Made by a program: the position numbers and the translations under genes. Shown here in pieces: positions 1 to 11,202 of a stretch of DNA of 64,000 nt; the stretch's first letter is position 1; each line of letters begins with the position of its first letter. Origin of the DNA: Mikania micrantha (lineage: Eukaryota; Streptophyta; Magnoliopsida; Asterales; Asteraceae); NCBI GenBank assembly GCA_009363875.1, contig CM018690.1, positions 32,346,800 through 32,410,799 of the forward strand. The letters run 5' to 3'. The notes under the pieces are model-generated. The model saw only the letters and a list, made by a program, of their open reading frames with translations. It did no database searches and had not been told where the DNA came from.

Positions 1-233
1 GATTGAGATTAGTTAATCGTATGAGGAGCTTAATCGAAGGGGGAGAAGATAAATGAAGGCCATAGAAGTTCAAGATGGTTGTTTTGGGTTTGAGAAGCGG
101 ATAAAGGAAGATTCACTTTGTTTTGCGGTGAAAGAAACATGAATTGCATCTACACAAGTTCAATCTTATTATTCATGTTTGTTTCATCATACTTCTGCAT
201 TGGCTTACATTCATCTAACCAAATAGGGGAGAC
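1..233 (+). mobile_element. 3' internal end of a Copia-like retrotransposon with polypurine tract
   Basis: Noncoding sequence just before an LTR that starts at 234. The last bases (about 221-233, AAATAGGGGAGAC) form a purine-rich stretch directly against the LTR start TGTTGGG, the usual polypurine tract plus 3' LTR arrangement, so the element is on the plus strand and most of it lies left of the window. No open frame is supported here. The Copia assignment rests on the short LTR and its TGTTG/CAACA ends, not on protein. Confidence 0.5.
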
Positions 234-717
234 TGTTGGGTCTAGAAAAGTCAAGACCAACGGTTAATTTGGATAGATGGAATGTAAACAAGAAGTATTA
301 TGTATTTGTTGATTAGGGAGCAACGAGTCACCGCGAAAGCCACTGAAAAGCTCAAGATTATGAAGACACTCGAGATGACCCGAAGACTTTAGCAAATGAT
401 AATATGATTTATTTGTTTATTATTTATTATCATTTGTTGCACTTTATTTATTTTCTAGGGTTTGGGTCATGTGACATATAAATAGAGGATGTTCTCTATT
501 TTGTCAAAATAACACAGACAAGAGAGTGTGTGAGGGTGTGCTTCAATGTAATCCTGAGAGAGCTCTCCCCCATGAACTCCATGGATTCTTTATCCATGGA
601 GTTTGAGAGCATGTGAGGGGTAGGTAATGTAATCTTGTTGACTAATGAATCTTATTTCTTTACATTGTTAGTCATTACATTACATCTCAGATTTGTTCTT
701 GATTGTGTTCTTCAACA
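234..717 (+). mobile_element. 3' LTR of Copia-like element
   Basis: The segment starts TGTTGGG and ends TTCAACA, giving TG...CA ends with a 5 bp terminal inverted repeat (TGTTG/CAACA). A TATA box (TATAAATA) lies at 477-484. It is preceded by a polypurine tract. The other LTR is outside the window, so the boundary and the target duplication cannot be verified. A 61-codon frame inside it (635-820) is not supported as a gene. 718-869 is AT-rich and holds nothing recognisable. Confidence 0.5.
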
Positions 718-927
718 TCTTCACCCATCTTCAAGACTTTCTCTGTTCTTAATTTGCTCAATCTTCACAAATCAGGTAGGTCCTATTCCGCAACCGTTTT
801 TACAAAATATTTATATATAAATATACACATGCATACATATATATTGTACATAACTAATATATTTATATACTAGGATAAAACCCGTGTAATACACGGGTGG
901 AGTCATAGAAAACACTCATTTTAAAAT

Positions 928-3147
928 TGTAAGCCCCAAAACCCACCAACACATGACACGTGTTTTTAAACGACAAATCAAAATAGGTCCCAGATTTTTC
1001 AAACCATCAAATGTAATTAACACCTTAAACATCCCACTTACATGCGAATTTACAAAATATTTGATGTTATTTAAACATTCAACAACCAAATTACATTTGA
1101 GTTATTCAACAAAAACCTTTGTTTTAAACAAACAAAGAATAAACCCCAAAATGTGTTTGATCCGAATCCTTGCAAGGCAATCCGATTACGACCGCGTTCA
1201 ACCCTTCCGTTCACCTGAAAACGCCATATTTAAGTCACCGTTAGTTCGTTAGAACTAAGTAAGCCAACCCGTACGCACCCCGGATCAAATCCGAATAGAA
1301 AACGAAATTCTGGTCGAAAAACACTGCCCAGCGTACAGAATACCCAGAACCAGCGTACAACAGAATGGTTTGGGCGTACAGTACGCCAACCAGCGTATGG
1401 TACGCCCAGAATGGCGTACTGTACGCCGGGTACAGGTCTTTGACTCGTTTTTCGCATTCCGGACACTCCCAACTCGATTTCGACCATTCCAATACTCCAT
1501 AAACATTATACAACACCATATAATCATATTGAACACCTTAATTCACCAATTTATGACCATCATGGTCTTAATATCAAACGATTTTACTAACGGGTCGTTT
1601 GCACCCAAAACTCCTTTGAAATCTTTTTCCACAAGATTTCTCAAGTTAAGTAAACCACACCACTTGTGTTTTACTAACTTGATTACACCCAACAAAGGAC
1701 ATTCACACACCATGTGAATAATCCAATGTCATGATCACACCACTTGTGATTCAAAACACCAAATTAAGTCAATTTCAACTATAAGTTCACACACCTTGTG
1801 AACTATTTTCATTCAATCACCACACACACAAATAAACACTAAGTCAATCATGGACTAGCATTAAAGCACCATACCAACAACAATCAAGCAACATATATCA
1901 CCTATTGCTTATTATTGTATATCAACAAACACCAATATCATCAATTCATCATAAAGTCAATCTTCTACAACATATTCATTTATGCATAACACCATTACAC
2001 ATAACAAATAGAAGATTGGGTGACTTACCTTGTTCCAACGCGCTATCCTCTATAACCAATTCCTTCCCGGGTCGTTTGGTGCCACTCACACCTTCACTAT
2101 CAATTCCTATTATCACAACTAATAGGTTTAATATAAAGTTTGACCACAATTAGTCAACATACACCCCTTTCAACCCAATGTCAACATTTTCAATCTAATT
2201 TCTTTCCAATTGACCCTTAACCATATCAATTCACCATTGTTGATGTTATAAACCCACATAATTCACATCACCATTGGTTTTAAACCAATTTTAAGTTAAA
2301 TACCCTACTTGGCATTTCATCAAACACCTTGTATGCACAAGTTCATGTGCCAATGATCATTCATCATTAAGACACCTATGTAACTCCATTATTATGTTTA
2401 AAAATGATCAATCTCAACAATTTCACCACAAACTACAACAATATAGTGAATATCATCAAATCCCCACCTTTAAACACTACTTTACACACCATGTTCATCA
2501 ACTCCATTAAAACCCCAATTCCCCCATTTTCATAACATGTAAATCATGAAAGAAAACAATCAAAAGTTGTTCCTATATGATTATCAACATCATTAACAAC
2601 ATTTGACACTCTCAAAACACCAATTTTGAGAGTTTTACCCATCAAACCCACACCCCCCATGGTGACCCACGAAAATCCCATCAAAAACACCCAAAAATCT
2701 TACCTAGATGTTGTTTGATGCAAGAAGAACTCAAATCTATGATTGCATTCAAGATCAAGCTATGAATCATGCACCAATTTGATCAAACTTGAAGATCTTG
2801 AGCTTCCTCCTCCTCCCCTTTCCTTGTTCACGTTTTTCAGCACACACACACACACATAAAAGTGTGAAATGTTGACCAAGTCAACATTTAAAACCCCCTT
2901 GTTATTTAACTTTCATCTATTGACACTTCTAACCCCTCAATTTACATGTTAAAACTAACTAACTCATATCCAACTTAATTAAGTTAGTTAACTCCCACTA
3001 CAATATATTTAACAAATACTTATTTAAATCACCCACCAAATATTATTTAAGATAATTAAATCATACAAAACACCCATTAATTAAATAAACACAATCATAC
3101 ACCAATTATGTTTAATTTATAATATTTCACCAAAATGGGATGTTACA
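928..3147 (-). mobile_element. Gypsy-like (Tekay-style) solo LTR or LTR remnant inside the Helitron
   Basis: The plus strand starts TGTAAGCCCCAAAACCC and ends GGGATGTTACA. These ends resemble those of the three Tekay LTRs further right (TGTCACACCCCC... / ...TGTCACA), which implies minus-strand sense. Length about 2.2 kb is in the same range as theirs. No internal region or matching 5 bp target duplication is seen (AAAAT against AATTA), so it may be a decayed solo LTR. Three GC-rich odd palindromes sit at 1373-1427. Short overlapping frames at 1230-1536 follow those repeats and are not genes. Confidence 0.4.
1373..1427. repeat. Cluster of GGCGTAC/GTACGCC odd palindromes
   Basis: Two 15 bp palindromes (GGCGTAC-A-GTACGCC at 1373-1387 and GGCGTAC-T-GTACGCC at 1413-1427) flank a third with arms GCGTA/TACGC around 1393-1405. 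Half-units (CAGCGTACA) occur just left, at about 1330 and 1350. The cluster is far more GC-rich than its surroundings. Comparable clusters lie in other LTRs of this window. Confidence 0.7.
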
Positions 3148-3716
3148 AATTATCATACAAAATGTACTATTTGAAAGATTGTTGCGTATCATATGAAATA
3201 AACATTTCATATGTTAGAAATATGATTACATGAAAAAGTTTTAAATAAATTAAAAATATTAGAATATATGAGGCTTATTATATAGTTAGTTTAGTTAACA
3301 TAAATTTTATGGAACTAACATTTAATAATATTATCAAAAAATTAGTAATTATTAAATTTGGATAACATATTATTTACTCCTTATAATTATGTAAATAACA
3401 TAAATAAAATTAAAACTATAGTCGTAAATGGTAAAGTTATATATAAAAAATGTATAAATAGTTGTTGTGATATTAAAGTGACATATTCATATAATTTAAA
3501 GAATAATTAAATGTGGTGTTCTACATCATTGATTATGTTTCCAAATTAAACAATGAAGTAATTAATTTGAGAGAGAAAAATAGTCAAAACCTTATTCTAT
3601 GATTGACATGTGGTAAAAATAAACCTTGATTTATTATAATGTATAGATATTTAATATCTTATACATATATTTATATAAGTATGTATGTATGTATGTACGT
3701 ATGTACGTATGTAAAG

Positions 3717-4054
3717 TGAAGGAGAAAAAAAAAAGATACATGGCTCGTGGCTCGGCTCGAGGTTTGAGATTTTTTACAAACTTGAGCTTGAGCTCTAATT
3801 TTTTCCTTGAAAAAATTTTCGAGCTGGCCTAGCCCGGCACGAAAAGTGTCGAGCTCGACCTGGCTTGGCTCGACTCAATTACAACCCTAAATATGAATGA
3901 ATGAATTACACCAAGTTCTTAACAAGTTTGATATATTCGTAGCAAAGTTTTAAATCTTACTAAATTTAATAAAAAATGGATTACCACGCAAATTGTTGGT
4001 TTTGAATGAAACGGAAAATTTTAGGCGCGATTATATGTATCTCCTATAAATTTC

Positions 4055-4072
<18 letters not shown>
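3717..4072. repeat. Direct repeat copy 1, GAGCTCGA-rich element
   Basis: Matches 4892-5217 over about 330 bp, from the shared TGAAGGAGAAA start through the CTCGAG/GAGCTC-rich part, the block ending TTCGTAGCAAAGTTTTAAA, and on to TTCATAAATTA. The second half of the repeating unit (4738-4890) is displaced from this copy by a MITE. 3677-3715 is a short TATG/TACG microsatellite. No coding potential. Confidence 0.7.
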
Positions 4073-4089
<17 letters not shown>

Positions 4090-4091
<2 letters not shown>

Positions 4092-4718
4092 AGAGGGCGG
4101 TTATAGTACAAAGGATTTTAACGTGAGAAGCGTAGAAAGCCACAAGGTTTTGACATGTGTCATCAGGGTAAAAGGCAATATCGTTCATATATAATTACAG
4201 ACCGTGACTCAACAAATTACAGACCGTAATTTAACACATGTAATCAATGACACACTGCATAATCACGTACCACTAAATCACGTACCACGTTATATAAAAA
4301 TCACAGACCGTCATTTAACATGCATAATCAAAAGACCAACTGCATAATTACGTACCAATAATCACGTACCAAACACTAAAATCACGTACCACGTAAAAAA
4401 ATTCGAAAAAAACTACAACAATACTATACTCAACTTAAAGATAATAAAATTCTCTATTTTATGGTGGAATTTTTTTTAAAAAACGATTAACCGTTTAAAA
4501 GTTATTCGATTTTTAAAAAAATGGTGGAACTTGATTTAACCATAAAAAAGTCAACAAATGTAGGTTATTCCTTATTTGCCTTTCATCTTTAAAATCACGG
4601 AAGTTTTTAATGAAAAGTGGGAATCACTAGATCCTAACCATTGATTAACTTGATCAGGGGCCAGAAATCCTTCCAATCCTTCTCACGTTAAAAACCATTT
4701 GTATCCGATCCGTCTCCT
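4090..4718. mobile_element. Mutator-like MITE with ~40 bp inverted ends, in a TA repeat
   Basis: The left end (4090-4130) and the reverse complement of the right end (about 4680-4718) share TTTTAACGTGAGAAG and a flanking ACAAA/GG pattern. It sits in (TA)n and separates the two halves of an older duplicated unit (3717-4072 and 4738-4890), which supports an insertion. Inside, five near-identical ATCACGTACCA words lie between 4261 and 4393 and ACAGACCGT recurs three times. It has no open frame of note. Confidence 0.55.
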
Positions 4719-4737
4719 ATATATCCAACGTTAAAAA

Positions 4738-5383
4738 TAAATTACAAATATTACCTTATCTAACACTTTAAATTACATATATCCCATAATGAAGAAAATT
4801 TATATAAAAAAATGATACTTGTAATTTATATAACTTTTAACTTGGGTATATATAATTAAAGTTGTAAATAGGTGGATATATGTAATTAAATTGAAGGAGA
4901 AAAAACGACGTGGCTCGGCCCGAGGCTCGAGTTTTTTTACAAAATCAAGCTCGAGCTCTAATTTTTTGCACGAAAAATTTTTCAAGCTGACTCAGCCCGG
5001 CTCGACCTGATTCGGCTCTACTCGATTACAACACTAAATATGAATGAATTAATTATACCAAGTTCTTAACAAGTTTGATATATTCGTAGCAAAGTTTTAA
5101 ACCGTACTAAATTTAAGAAAAAATGGATTGCCAAGTGAATTGATGGTTGAATGAAACGGAAAACTTTAGGCGTAATTATATATATCCTCTATAAACTTCA
5201 TAAATTACATATATATCAAACGGAAAATATAAATTACAAATATTATCTTATCTAACACTTTAAATTACATATATATCCCATAAAAAAGAAAAAATTATAT
5301 AAAAAAAAATACATGTAATTTAACTTTAAGCTCAAGTATATGTAATTAGAGTTATAAATAGGTAGATACATGTAATTATTCTA
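4738..5383. repeat. Repeat unit halves and second complete copy
   Basis: 4738-4890 matches 5229-5383 (shared TTACAAATATTA.CTTATCTAACACTTTAAATTACATAT, given here in part), and 4892-5217 matches 3717-4072. The order is therefore B-(MITE)-A-B-A, a tandem duplication of an approximately 490 bp unit whose first copy was later split. The unit resembles GAGCTC-rich plant hAT-type repeats but I cannot name it. Confidence 0.6.
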
Positions 5384-6002
5384 AAATTTTATAAATTTAT
5401 TCAATTTAAGGATATGTTTAGTTAATAATTGATGGCACTAAACGTAACGATATTTCAAACTTGTTCAAAAGTTTTAGGCTTTTTGCATGTAATTTTGACA
5501 GGGTTTTGGGGATTTTGAAGTTGTTAGTTATAATTTCAAAATCACGTCAGACATTAAACTAGATGTATTATTGGTTCATCTTTCATCTGTGAAAATGGTC
5601 AGAATAGATTAATGAATCAGATGTCGTCATAGATAATTTTAAAAATTACAAAAAATAAATAAATTATAAAATAACACATGTAAACAACATTATTATGTTT
5701 TAACAAATATAATCAATCATTTATAAAAAACATATATATGATTTTATTTTGATAATTTGTATTTATCACACGCAGACACGCATATATGGTTCATTGTTCA
5801 TAACGGTCTATCCGATCGTGAACCACCTCGACCTATCGGTTCATTTGAAGGCGTCTACTACACTATTTTATTCTGAACCACTCTTCTACCCGTTCCTGTT
5901 TCAATTGCCCGATCCAGTTTGGTCTCAAGAACATTAATTAGATTAGCTTTTAGTAATAGTCGAATCGATATATTGTTTCTATAATATTATATTATTATTA
6001 TA
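5384..6002. other. AT-rich intergenic sequence, no supported feature
   Basis: I see no gene, terminal repeat or RNA here. A 62-codon frame at 5749-5937 has no recognisable domain and sits in low-complexity DNA. Confidence 0.5.
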
Positions 6003-6104
6003 GAGTAAATTATTGATATGATCTTGTGGTTTGCCATTATTTCACTTATGGTCCCTAGGTTTTATAAATTACCCATATGATTCCAAACTTTTGACATTTG
6101 TAAC

Positions 6105-7192
6105 TGTTGAAGGGTCCAGATCCAAGTGGGCATGATGTCGGGTCAAGTAATGCCTTGCTATCCTGGGTATGGAAACCTATCTGCAACAACATAGAAGATC
6201 TGCGTTAGAGGGCCCGAGGGGATTTTCCCCGAGGGCACTCCGACGCTCAAGTCAATATCTTTATGAAGAATATACAATCACATAGACAAGTAATTATAAA
6301 AGATAAGAGATAAGAGAAGTGTGGGTGTCAGGAAGGCTAGGAGAGCTGTAAGAAAGAGTTGTCTTGGTCTTACCAAGAACCTAAACCTTACTTTAGGCCT
6401 GGTTAGCAATATATGTAAGAACTACAGCTGGAAGAAGAAACGCCTGGTTATAGTTAGCAAGTTGGCAAGACCAACTCGTTCGTATAACTCACGTTAGGGT
6501 ATTTACTTGCGGGGTCTTGGTAGGAGACCTGGAGTTACCATTCCTTGCTATCCGGCTAAGGCAAGAACGACGCCTTGCTATACTGCTGGAGGAGACCTCC
6601 TGTGATCATGCTCCGACTTCGGGACCAGTCACCGGTAAGTCGGAGATGACCTATAAGTGAAAGTGAGAGTAGAGGTGAGAGCTAAGGTTGAATGCGTGGG
6701 ATGCTTTGCTGATATGCATTGATCATCTATTTATAGTGCTGGGAGTCTTAGGAACCTGTGATCTCCAAGATTCACTCTATTCCTCTTTGGGTATCATATC
6801 TTCCTGGTATCCAGACATTTTCCTTAATAACTGTGACTAGTTCCTTTTTGGTATAAGGAGTTGACTACTGTTACTTAGCTGCTCTGCCATTTTGTGAAAC
6901 ACCATCTTTACCCTTTAGACACACGATGGCTTCCTTTTGCCACCTTCTAGACTCCTTTCCGCATATATATGTACGATCTACTTTGTCCTACTCATGTGTG
7001 TTTGATGTCTGATCGCCTGGCTGTCTGGTCGTATGTCCTTCTGGCCGTCTGACTGTCTTACCTTGTGTCGTTATATTGTTTAGCATGTTAGTCAAGATGT
7101 TTCGCTTGTCCTTGCCGTCTTGGTAAGTTAGCCAGGACGTTCCATTTTCAGTCTTTGAAAGGTTAGCAAGGATACTCTGTCCTACGCCATCA
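6105..7192 (+). mobile_element. Solo LTR with 5 bp target duplication GTAAC
   Basis: Starts TGTTGAAGGG, ends GCCATCA, and is flanked by identical GTAAC at 6100-6104 and 7193-7197. A TATA-like CTATTTATAG occurs near 6728. There is no internal region, so recombination between two LTRs probably removed the body. Gypsy or Copia origin cannot be decided from this sequence. Removing it restores the foldback MITE arm, which confirms the boundaries. Confidence 0.75.
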
Positions 7193-7348
7193 GTAACACA
7201 TATAGTCCTTATGTCACCAAATTAACCTAACATAATTGACAAAATTAGCCTCACATAAGCACTATATGTATTACAAATGTCAACAGTTTGGGAACCATAT
7301 AAGTAATTTATGAAACCTAGGGACTACGAGTGAAATACTAGCAAACCA

Positions 7349-7575
7349 TCAGCAATGGGAGGTCTTCGGTTCGAGTCTCGCCTGGAGCAAAAAATGTTCT
7401 AGGTGAGTTATGGGGTTTTTCTCAGTATGAGTTTCCTCCTAGATGGTGTGGCGGTTCCTCGATTCGGCACTCGTCAACGCCCGGATTTAAATGTTTCCGG
7501 GGGTTGGTAGCGGTCTGTGGTCGCAGCGCGTGGGTTGTTGGGTCCGAGGACTTGTTTAGCTGTTCAAAAAAAAAA
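7349..7575 (+). mobile_element. tRNA-derived SINE, 5' truncated
   Basis: Flanked by a 9 bp target duplication AGCAAACCA (7340-7348 and 7576-7584). A Pol III B box (GGTTCGAGTCT) is at 7368-7378; no A box is seen, so the 5' end is lost. The 3' end is TTAGCTGTTC followed by A11. It lies in the right arm of the foldback MITE. Confidence 0.75.
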
Positions 7576-7681
7576 AGCAAACCACAAGGACTATATGCAT
7601 TTATTGACTTTGCTGTGTATTCCTAAATACATCATGAACAAAAAATTATATTTTCAGTGTAGATACCAATCTATATCTATA

Positions 7682-8028
7682 TCTATATATTATGATAAAT
7701 AAATGTTTTGTTTAGCCACATGTCATTCTTTGGTGAAGTCAACTTGTGATTTTCCTGCCTCTCTTTTTTCAATTAATGTTATCCTCTTATTAAATAATGA
7801 ATTATTATGTTGAAAATAATAAAATTGTCTACTTAAATAAATAAAAACTACAATTAAAATTAAAAATAATCAAAATTAAAAAAAATAAACGTTAGTGAAA
7901 TAATAATAAAATATAAAAATAGAAACTTAAAAACTTATATTTATTCAACCCACATAATAAGAGAGAAAAATTAACATTTTAACAAATTACATATGTTAAA
8001 CCCATGTAATGCATTGGTTTTAACGTAG
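7682..8028 (+). mobile_element. Short non-autonomous Helitron (~347 bp)
   Basis: The 5' end TCTATATATTATGATAAA follows an A. Near the 3' end a hairpin with arms CCCATG/CATTGG (8001-8016) is followed by GTAG then T, one base from the expected CTAG. After the 5' end, CCACATGTCA is shared with the Helitron ending at 3647, so they belong to one family. No coding sequence. Confidence 0.55.
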
Positions 8029-9308
8029 TACATAATGCATTCATGCCTTGATTAGATTTCATGTCAAGACGACAAAACCGTGAATGCTAAAATGCTTCAA
8101 ATTACGACTGTCACACCCCCAATTTCAACTAACGGAATCATACCGTTTGGGAATGTAACAAACCAGGATCTCAGATCATTAGACATAGCGAAGACCTCTA
8201 TATGAATTTCAAAACATACGTTGGTCTTTAAAAACATAATAATCAGAGTTTACAAAAAGTTGCGGAAGCGTTTCAAAACCAAATAACAGTTGATAAGTAA
8301 AACATTACAATTCAAAATACTGAAATATTCAAATTCAAATGTTCAAAGTTTATAATGCATGAGACTCTATCTTCCTAGTCCATGCCAGCTGTTACGCGCG
8401 CCTTAGCGTCCTGAGAAAACATGCAAATCAAGTCAACACAATGGTTGGTGCATAACACAGGTTTTAAGTAATCATAGTGTTCAAAACATCAATTTGAATA
8501 ACAAGTTTGTAGATAACATAATCACAATTGCACAGTCATGATAGCTAGTCATATAAACTATTTACATACGTGTTCGACACCGAAGCTGACTAGTTGCCAT
8601 GCTATAGCATGTTTTCGCCTTGCCACTATTGTCTATCACAACAATAGTAAAAATTGTGTTTGGTCAGTCAAACACCTGCGTAGATCCCATCTACCAGGTG
8701 AGGTTTGTCAAACCTAATAGATCTATTTCCAACTACCACGCTTTGCATTTACAGCAAACTAAACGGTTCGAGGTGTGTAAGGACTTTCAAGTTGATATAT
8801 TGGCACATAATGTAAACAGATAACTCATGCAAGTGATATGTATCTAAAAGTAGTTTGTTGCACATGTTTTCTCCCCCAAAACAGTTTAAAATAAGAAAGG
8901 GGCCGTGTACGCACCTTTGATAGTAGTAGAATGATCAAATATGTGTGAACTTGCGTAGAAATCCTCTACGAAGAATCTGTGATTTAAACAATAACCTATA
9001 GTTATTCGGAATGTCGTTTTGTGCTTGAAATCACATACGTATCAACATACGTGTGTTAAAGTGTGAGAATTAGGCATACGGAAGTACGCGTGCTTTTGAA
9101 ATCGTTTAAATAAAATCACATTTGATTTTATTTAATTAAACGTAGTTATACGCGATTTCGTGTTCGGATTAAAATATAAATTTTATCATCTCAACACGTT
9201 CGTATTCTCGTTACGGTTCCAACGCAACTTGAACGGATTAAAACGGAGTTCGTATGTGGAAGTTATGACCAAAATATCAAAATGATCAAAAACATCAAAA
9301 ATTTGTTT

Positions 9309-9372
9309 GGGCCGGGACTCGAACCCGCGACCCTCAACACTAACACCCAAGCCTTTAACCATCTCGCCCGCT
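9309..9372 (-). promoter_or_regulatory. tRNA-like sequence with A and B boxes inside the LTR
   Basis: On the minus strand (the element's sense) there is an A-box-like TGGTTAAAGGC (plus 9351-9361; one mismatch to TRGYNNARNNG) and a perfect B box GGTTCGAGTCC (plus 9315-9325), 36 nt apart. The 3' half forms a T-arm CGGG-TTCGAGT-CCCG and ends GGCCC, able to pair with an upstream GGGC. T-runs follow within about 20 nt. It looks like a tRNA-derived or captured tRNA segment; an active tRNA gene is unlikely. The 5' LTR has the same copy at 18440-18503. Confidence 0.5.
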
Positions 9373-10628
9373 AGGGTATCGCGTTATACATCTGGAAATT
9401 AAATCTTTTAAATCCTCATCCAACCTAGTTTATATTCCATATCATAGCCGAAGCATGTTAATCCGAATTGGTTCCGATTTCGAATCTGATTGGTTTTATC
9501 AACACAAGTTTATAATTCTAAACTCTTAAACGTACCTAATAATGGTTCCAATTCGATCAAACCTTAATCAATGAGTTCTAATTGATCCCAAATAGGTTCG
9601 GTTTTGAACCGAACTAATTTTCAACACAAAATCTTCTAATTCTCGATTATAACATCAAATTAACTTAGGCTTTAGTTAAATCGAATCATTCTGAAACTTC
9701 CTATGTAACTCAATTCGATTATTAACCTCTTAACAATCAAAACCCCCAAAACCGTTTTAGTAAGAACCCTAGTTACTAAAGCCCCATCAATTTGCTATCA
9801 TCAATCGAAATTGTTATAAGAATAACCTTGTTCGGCCTTTTCTGAAACTAACCATATAGTTTAATTTGAATATGAAATCCATTTAATACGAAATCCCCAA
9901 AACCGTTTATAAACTAAACCCTAGAACTCGAATTCCAAACATTCGTTGTTATAAATCAAAATTGGCTTATGTTTAACCTTAATCGGTTATATTAGAAGGT
10001 GTTGCAGTGATTACATACCTGGTTTGATATCGAATTGATACACTTCGACTTCGGCTTTGAGTTCGGCCACCCCCCTAATCGAGTTCTTTCTTTCGAAGCT
10101 TCTAAGATCGAATTGTGAGATGTAAACACACCTAAGAATGCCGACTAGAAGTTCTGTGGTTCCAATTTCATGAATTTTGATCGGTTATACACCTTTGATA
10201 CAAAGGGTATCGGTTACAACCTTCTTGTTAACTACACAATAAATTCGACTGTTTAAAGGAACTAATAACGTCTAATTATCCTTAATAATCATTATTGAAA
10301 TGATTTATGATCATTAATTTTCGGTTTCAGCCCATAGTATTGCCCAATTCAAATTTCCACTATGCTACATACACGAATTTTGACCTTTAAAGTCAAAATT
10401 GGACTTTTAAACTAATTACAAGTCTAGGTTTTGTAATTAGAGCATATTGAGACTGATTTCTACTAATTCCAAATCCTTATGTTTGGTTTTGCTCAATTAT
10501 ATAATAATTCGATTAACAAAGTTGAGCTTAAAATCCCTAATTGTCACTAATTGAATCATTTAACCCATTGTTGAACTAACTTTACTCAATTGGGTTTCTT
10601 AATTACAATTGAACCTCACTGGCCTTCT

Positions 10629-10904
10629 TGGGCCTACCTTGATCTTCCCTGGGCCTACTTTGTTCACATTGGGCCTCATTTGCCCCTTATTGGGCCTTAC
10701 TGGGCCCCTTTTGGCTTATTGGGCCTACATTGACTATGTTGGGCCTAATTGATCTTGTTGAGTCTTCCTTGACCTTACTGGATCTTCTTTGACTTTACTG
10801 GACCTTCATTGACCTTGTTGGGCCTTCATTGGCCTTGTTGGGCCTTTATTGGCCTTGTTGGGCCTTCATTGGCCTTGTTGGGCCTTGATTGGCCTTGTTG
10901 GGCC
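10629..10904 (-). repeat. Array of twelve TGGGCC motifs in U3 of element A
   Basis: TGGGCC starts at 10629, 10650, 10670, 10691, 10701, 10720, 10740, 10819, 10839, 10859, 10879 and 10899, mostly 20-21 bp apart; between 10800 and 10905 the unit is an exact 20 bp tandem repeat. In the element's sense this is 55-330 bp from the start of U3. TGGGCC/T is the plant site II motif bound by TCP factors, so an enhancer role is possible but inferred. The 5' LTR copy is at 19759-20034. Confidence 0.75.
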
Positions 10905-10959
10905 TGTGATAGCACCAACTCCCGTTAACAAGGTTAGTGTGAAAAGTCGGATTGTCACA

Positions 10960-10998
10960 TCATCCCCTTGTTGAAGGAATTTTCGTCCCGAAAATTAG
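10960..10998 (-). other. Polypurine tract block adjoining the 3' LTR (first copy)
   Basis: On the minus strand this reads a palindrome-like TTTCGGGACGAAAA, then CCTTCAACAAGGGGATGA directly against the LTR start TGTGACA. CAAGGGGATGA is the probable plus-strand primer. A second copy of the block lies at 11572-11607 beside the pol stop codon. Confidence 0.7.
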
Positions 10999-11202
10999 CA
11001 AGTGTTAAGAGTAGTTAGGAAACTACTTACGAGTTTAAATCGTACGTGTTAGTGTGATTTGATCATTCTGTGTGCTTGTGTGTACTCACACACAAAGTCT
11101 AATGCTTGCAACATCACAACTTAATTGTGATCTTTCAATGTAACTGTTTTGCGTGTACACTAGTTAGTTCACCTAACTGTGACTGTTTGTGTTTGATCAT
11201 AC

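Larger units (their letters stand above)
870..3647 (-). mobile_element. Non-autonomous Helitron (minus orientation)
   Basis: Read on the minus strand, the 5' end at 3647 starts TCTATACATTATAATAAA, a typical plant Helitron 5' terminus. The 3' end at 870-873 is CTAG, preceded by a hairpin with arms ACCCGTGTA/TACACGGGT (about 880-898). The ends lie between host A and T, as expected for Helitron insertion. No Rep/helicase frame is present, so it would have moved in trans. Its interior is largely a gypsy-like LTR (928-3147). Similar 5' ends occur at 7682 and 37795. Confidence 0.7.
6003..7610. mobile_element. Foldback MITE with ~100 bp inverted ends, split by a solo LTR and a SINE
   Basis: The left arm (6003-6104) and right arm (about 7255-7348 continued at 7585-7610) are inverted copies sharing CTTGTGGTTTGC, ATTTCAC, GGTCCCTAGGTTT.ATAAATTAC and TTGACATTTGTAA. 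Both arms are interrupted: a solo LTR with TSD GTAAC lies at the inner edge of the left arm, and a SINE with a 9 bp TSD lies in the right arm. A relative of this MITE is at about 38500-38615, where the word AGAGTAAATTACCGAGATGG occurs on the minus strand. No transposase is present. Confidence 0.6.
8109..10959 (-). repeat. 3' LTR of element A
   Basis: 2851 bp; the plus strand begins TGTCACACCCCC and ends TTGTCACA. It equals 17240-20089 apart from one extra C near 10065. It holds an array of TGGGCC motifs close to its U3 start (10629-10904) and a tRNA-like stretch (9309-9372). The 67-codon frame at 8620 is repeated exactly at 17751 because it is LTR sequence, not a gene. Confidence 0.95.

Noticed and set aside
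8620..8823. 67-codon frame repeated identically at 17751-17954
   Set aside because: It lies in the two LTRs of Tekay A, so identity reflects LTR duplication; no domain, wrong strand for the element.
9309..9372. A functional tRNA gene
   Set aside because: Full cloverleaf not convincing (A box mismatch, weak D and anticodon arms) and it sits in both LTRs; kept only as a tRNA-like element.
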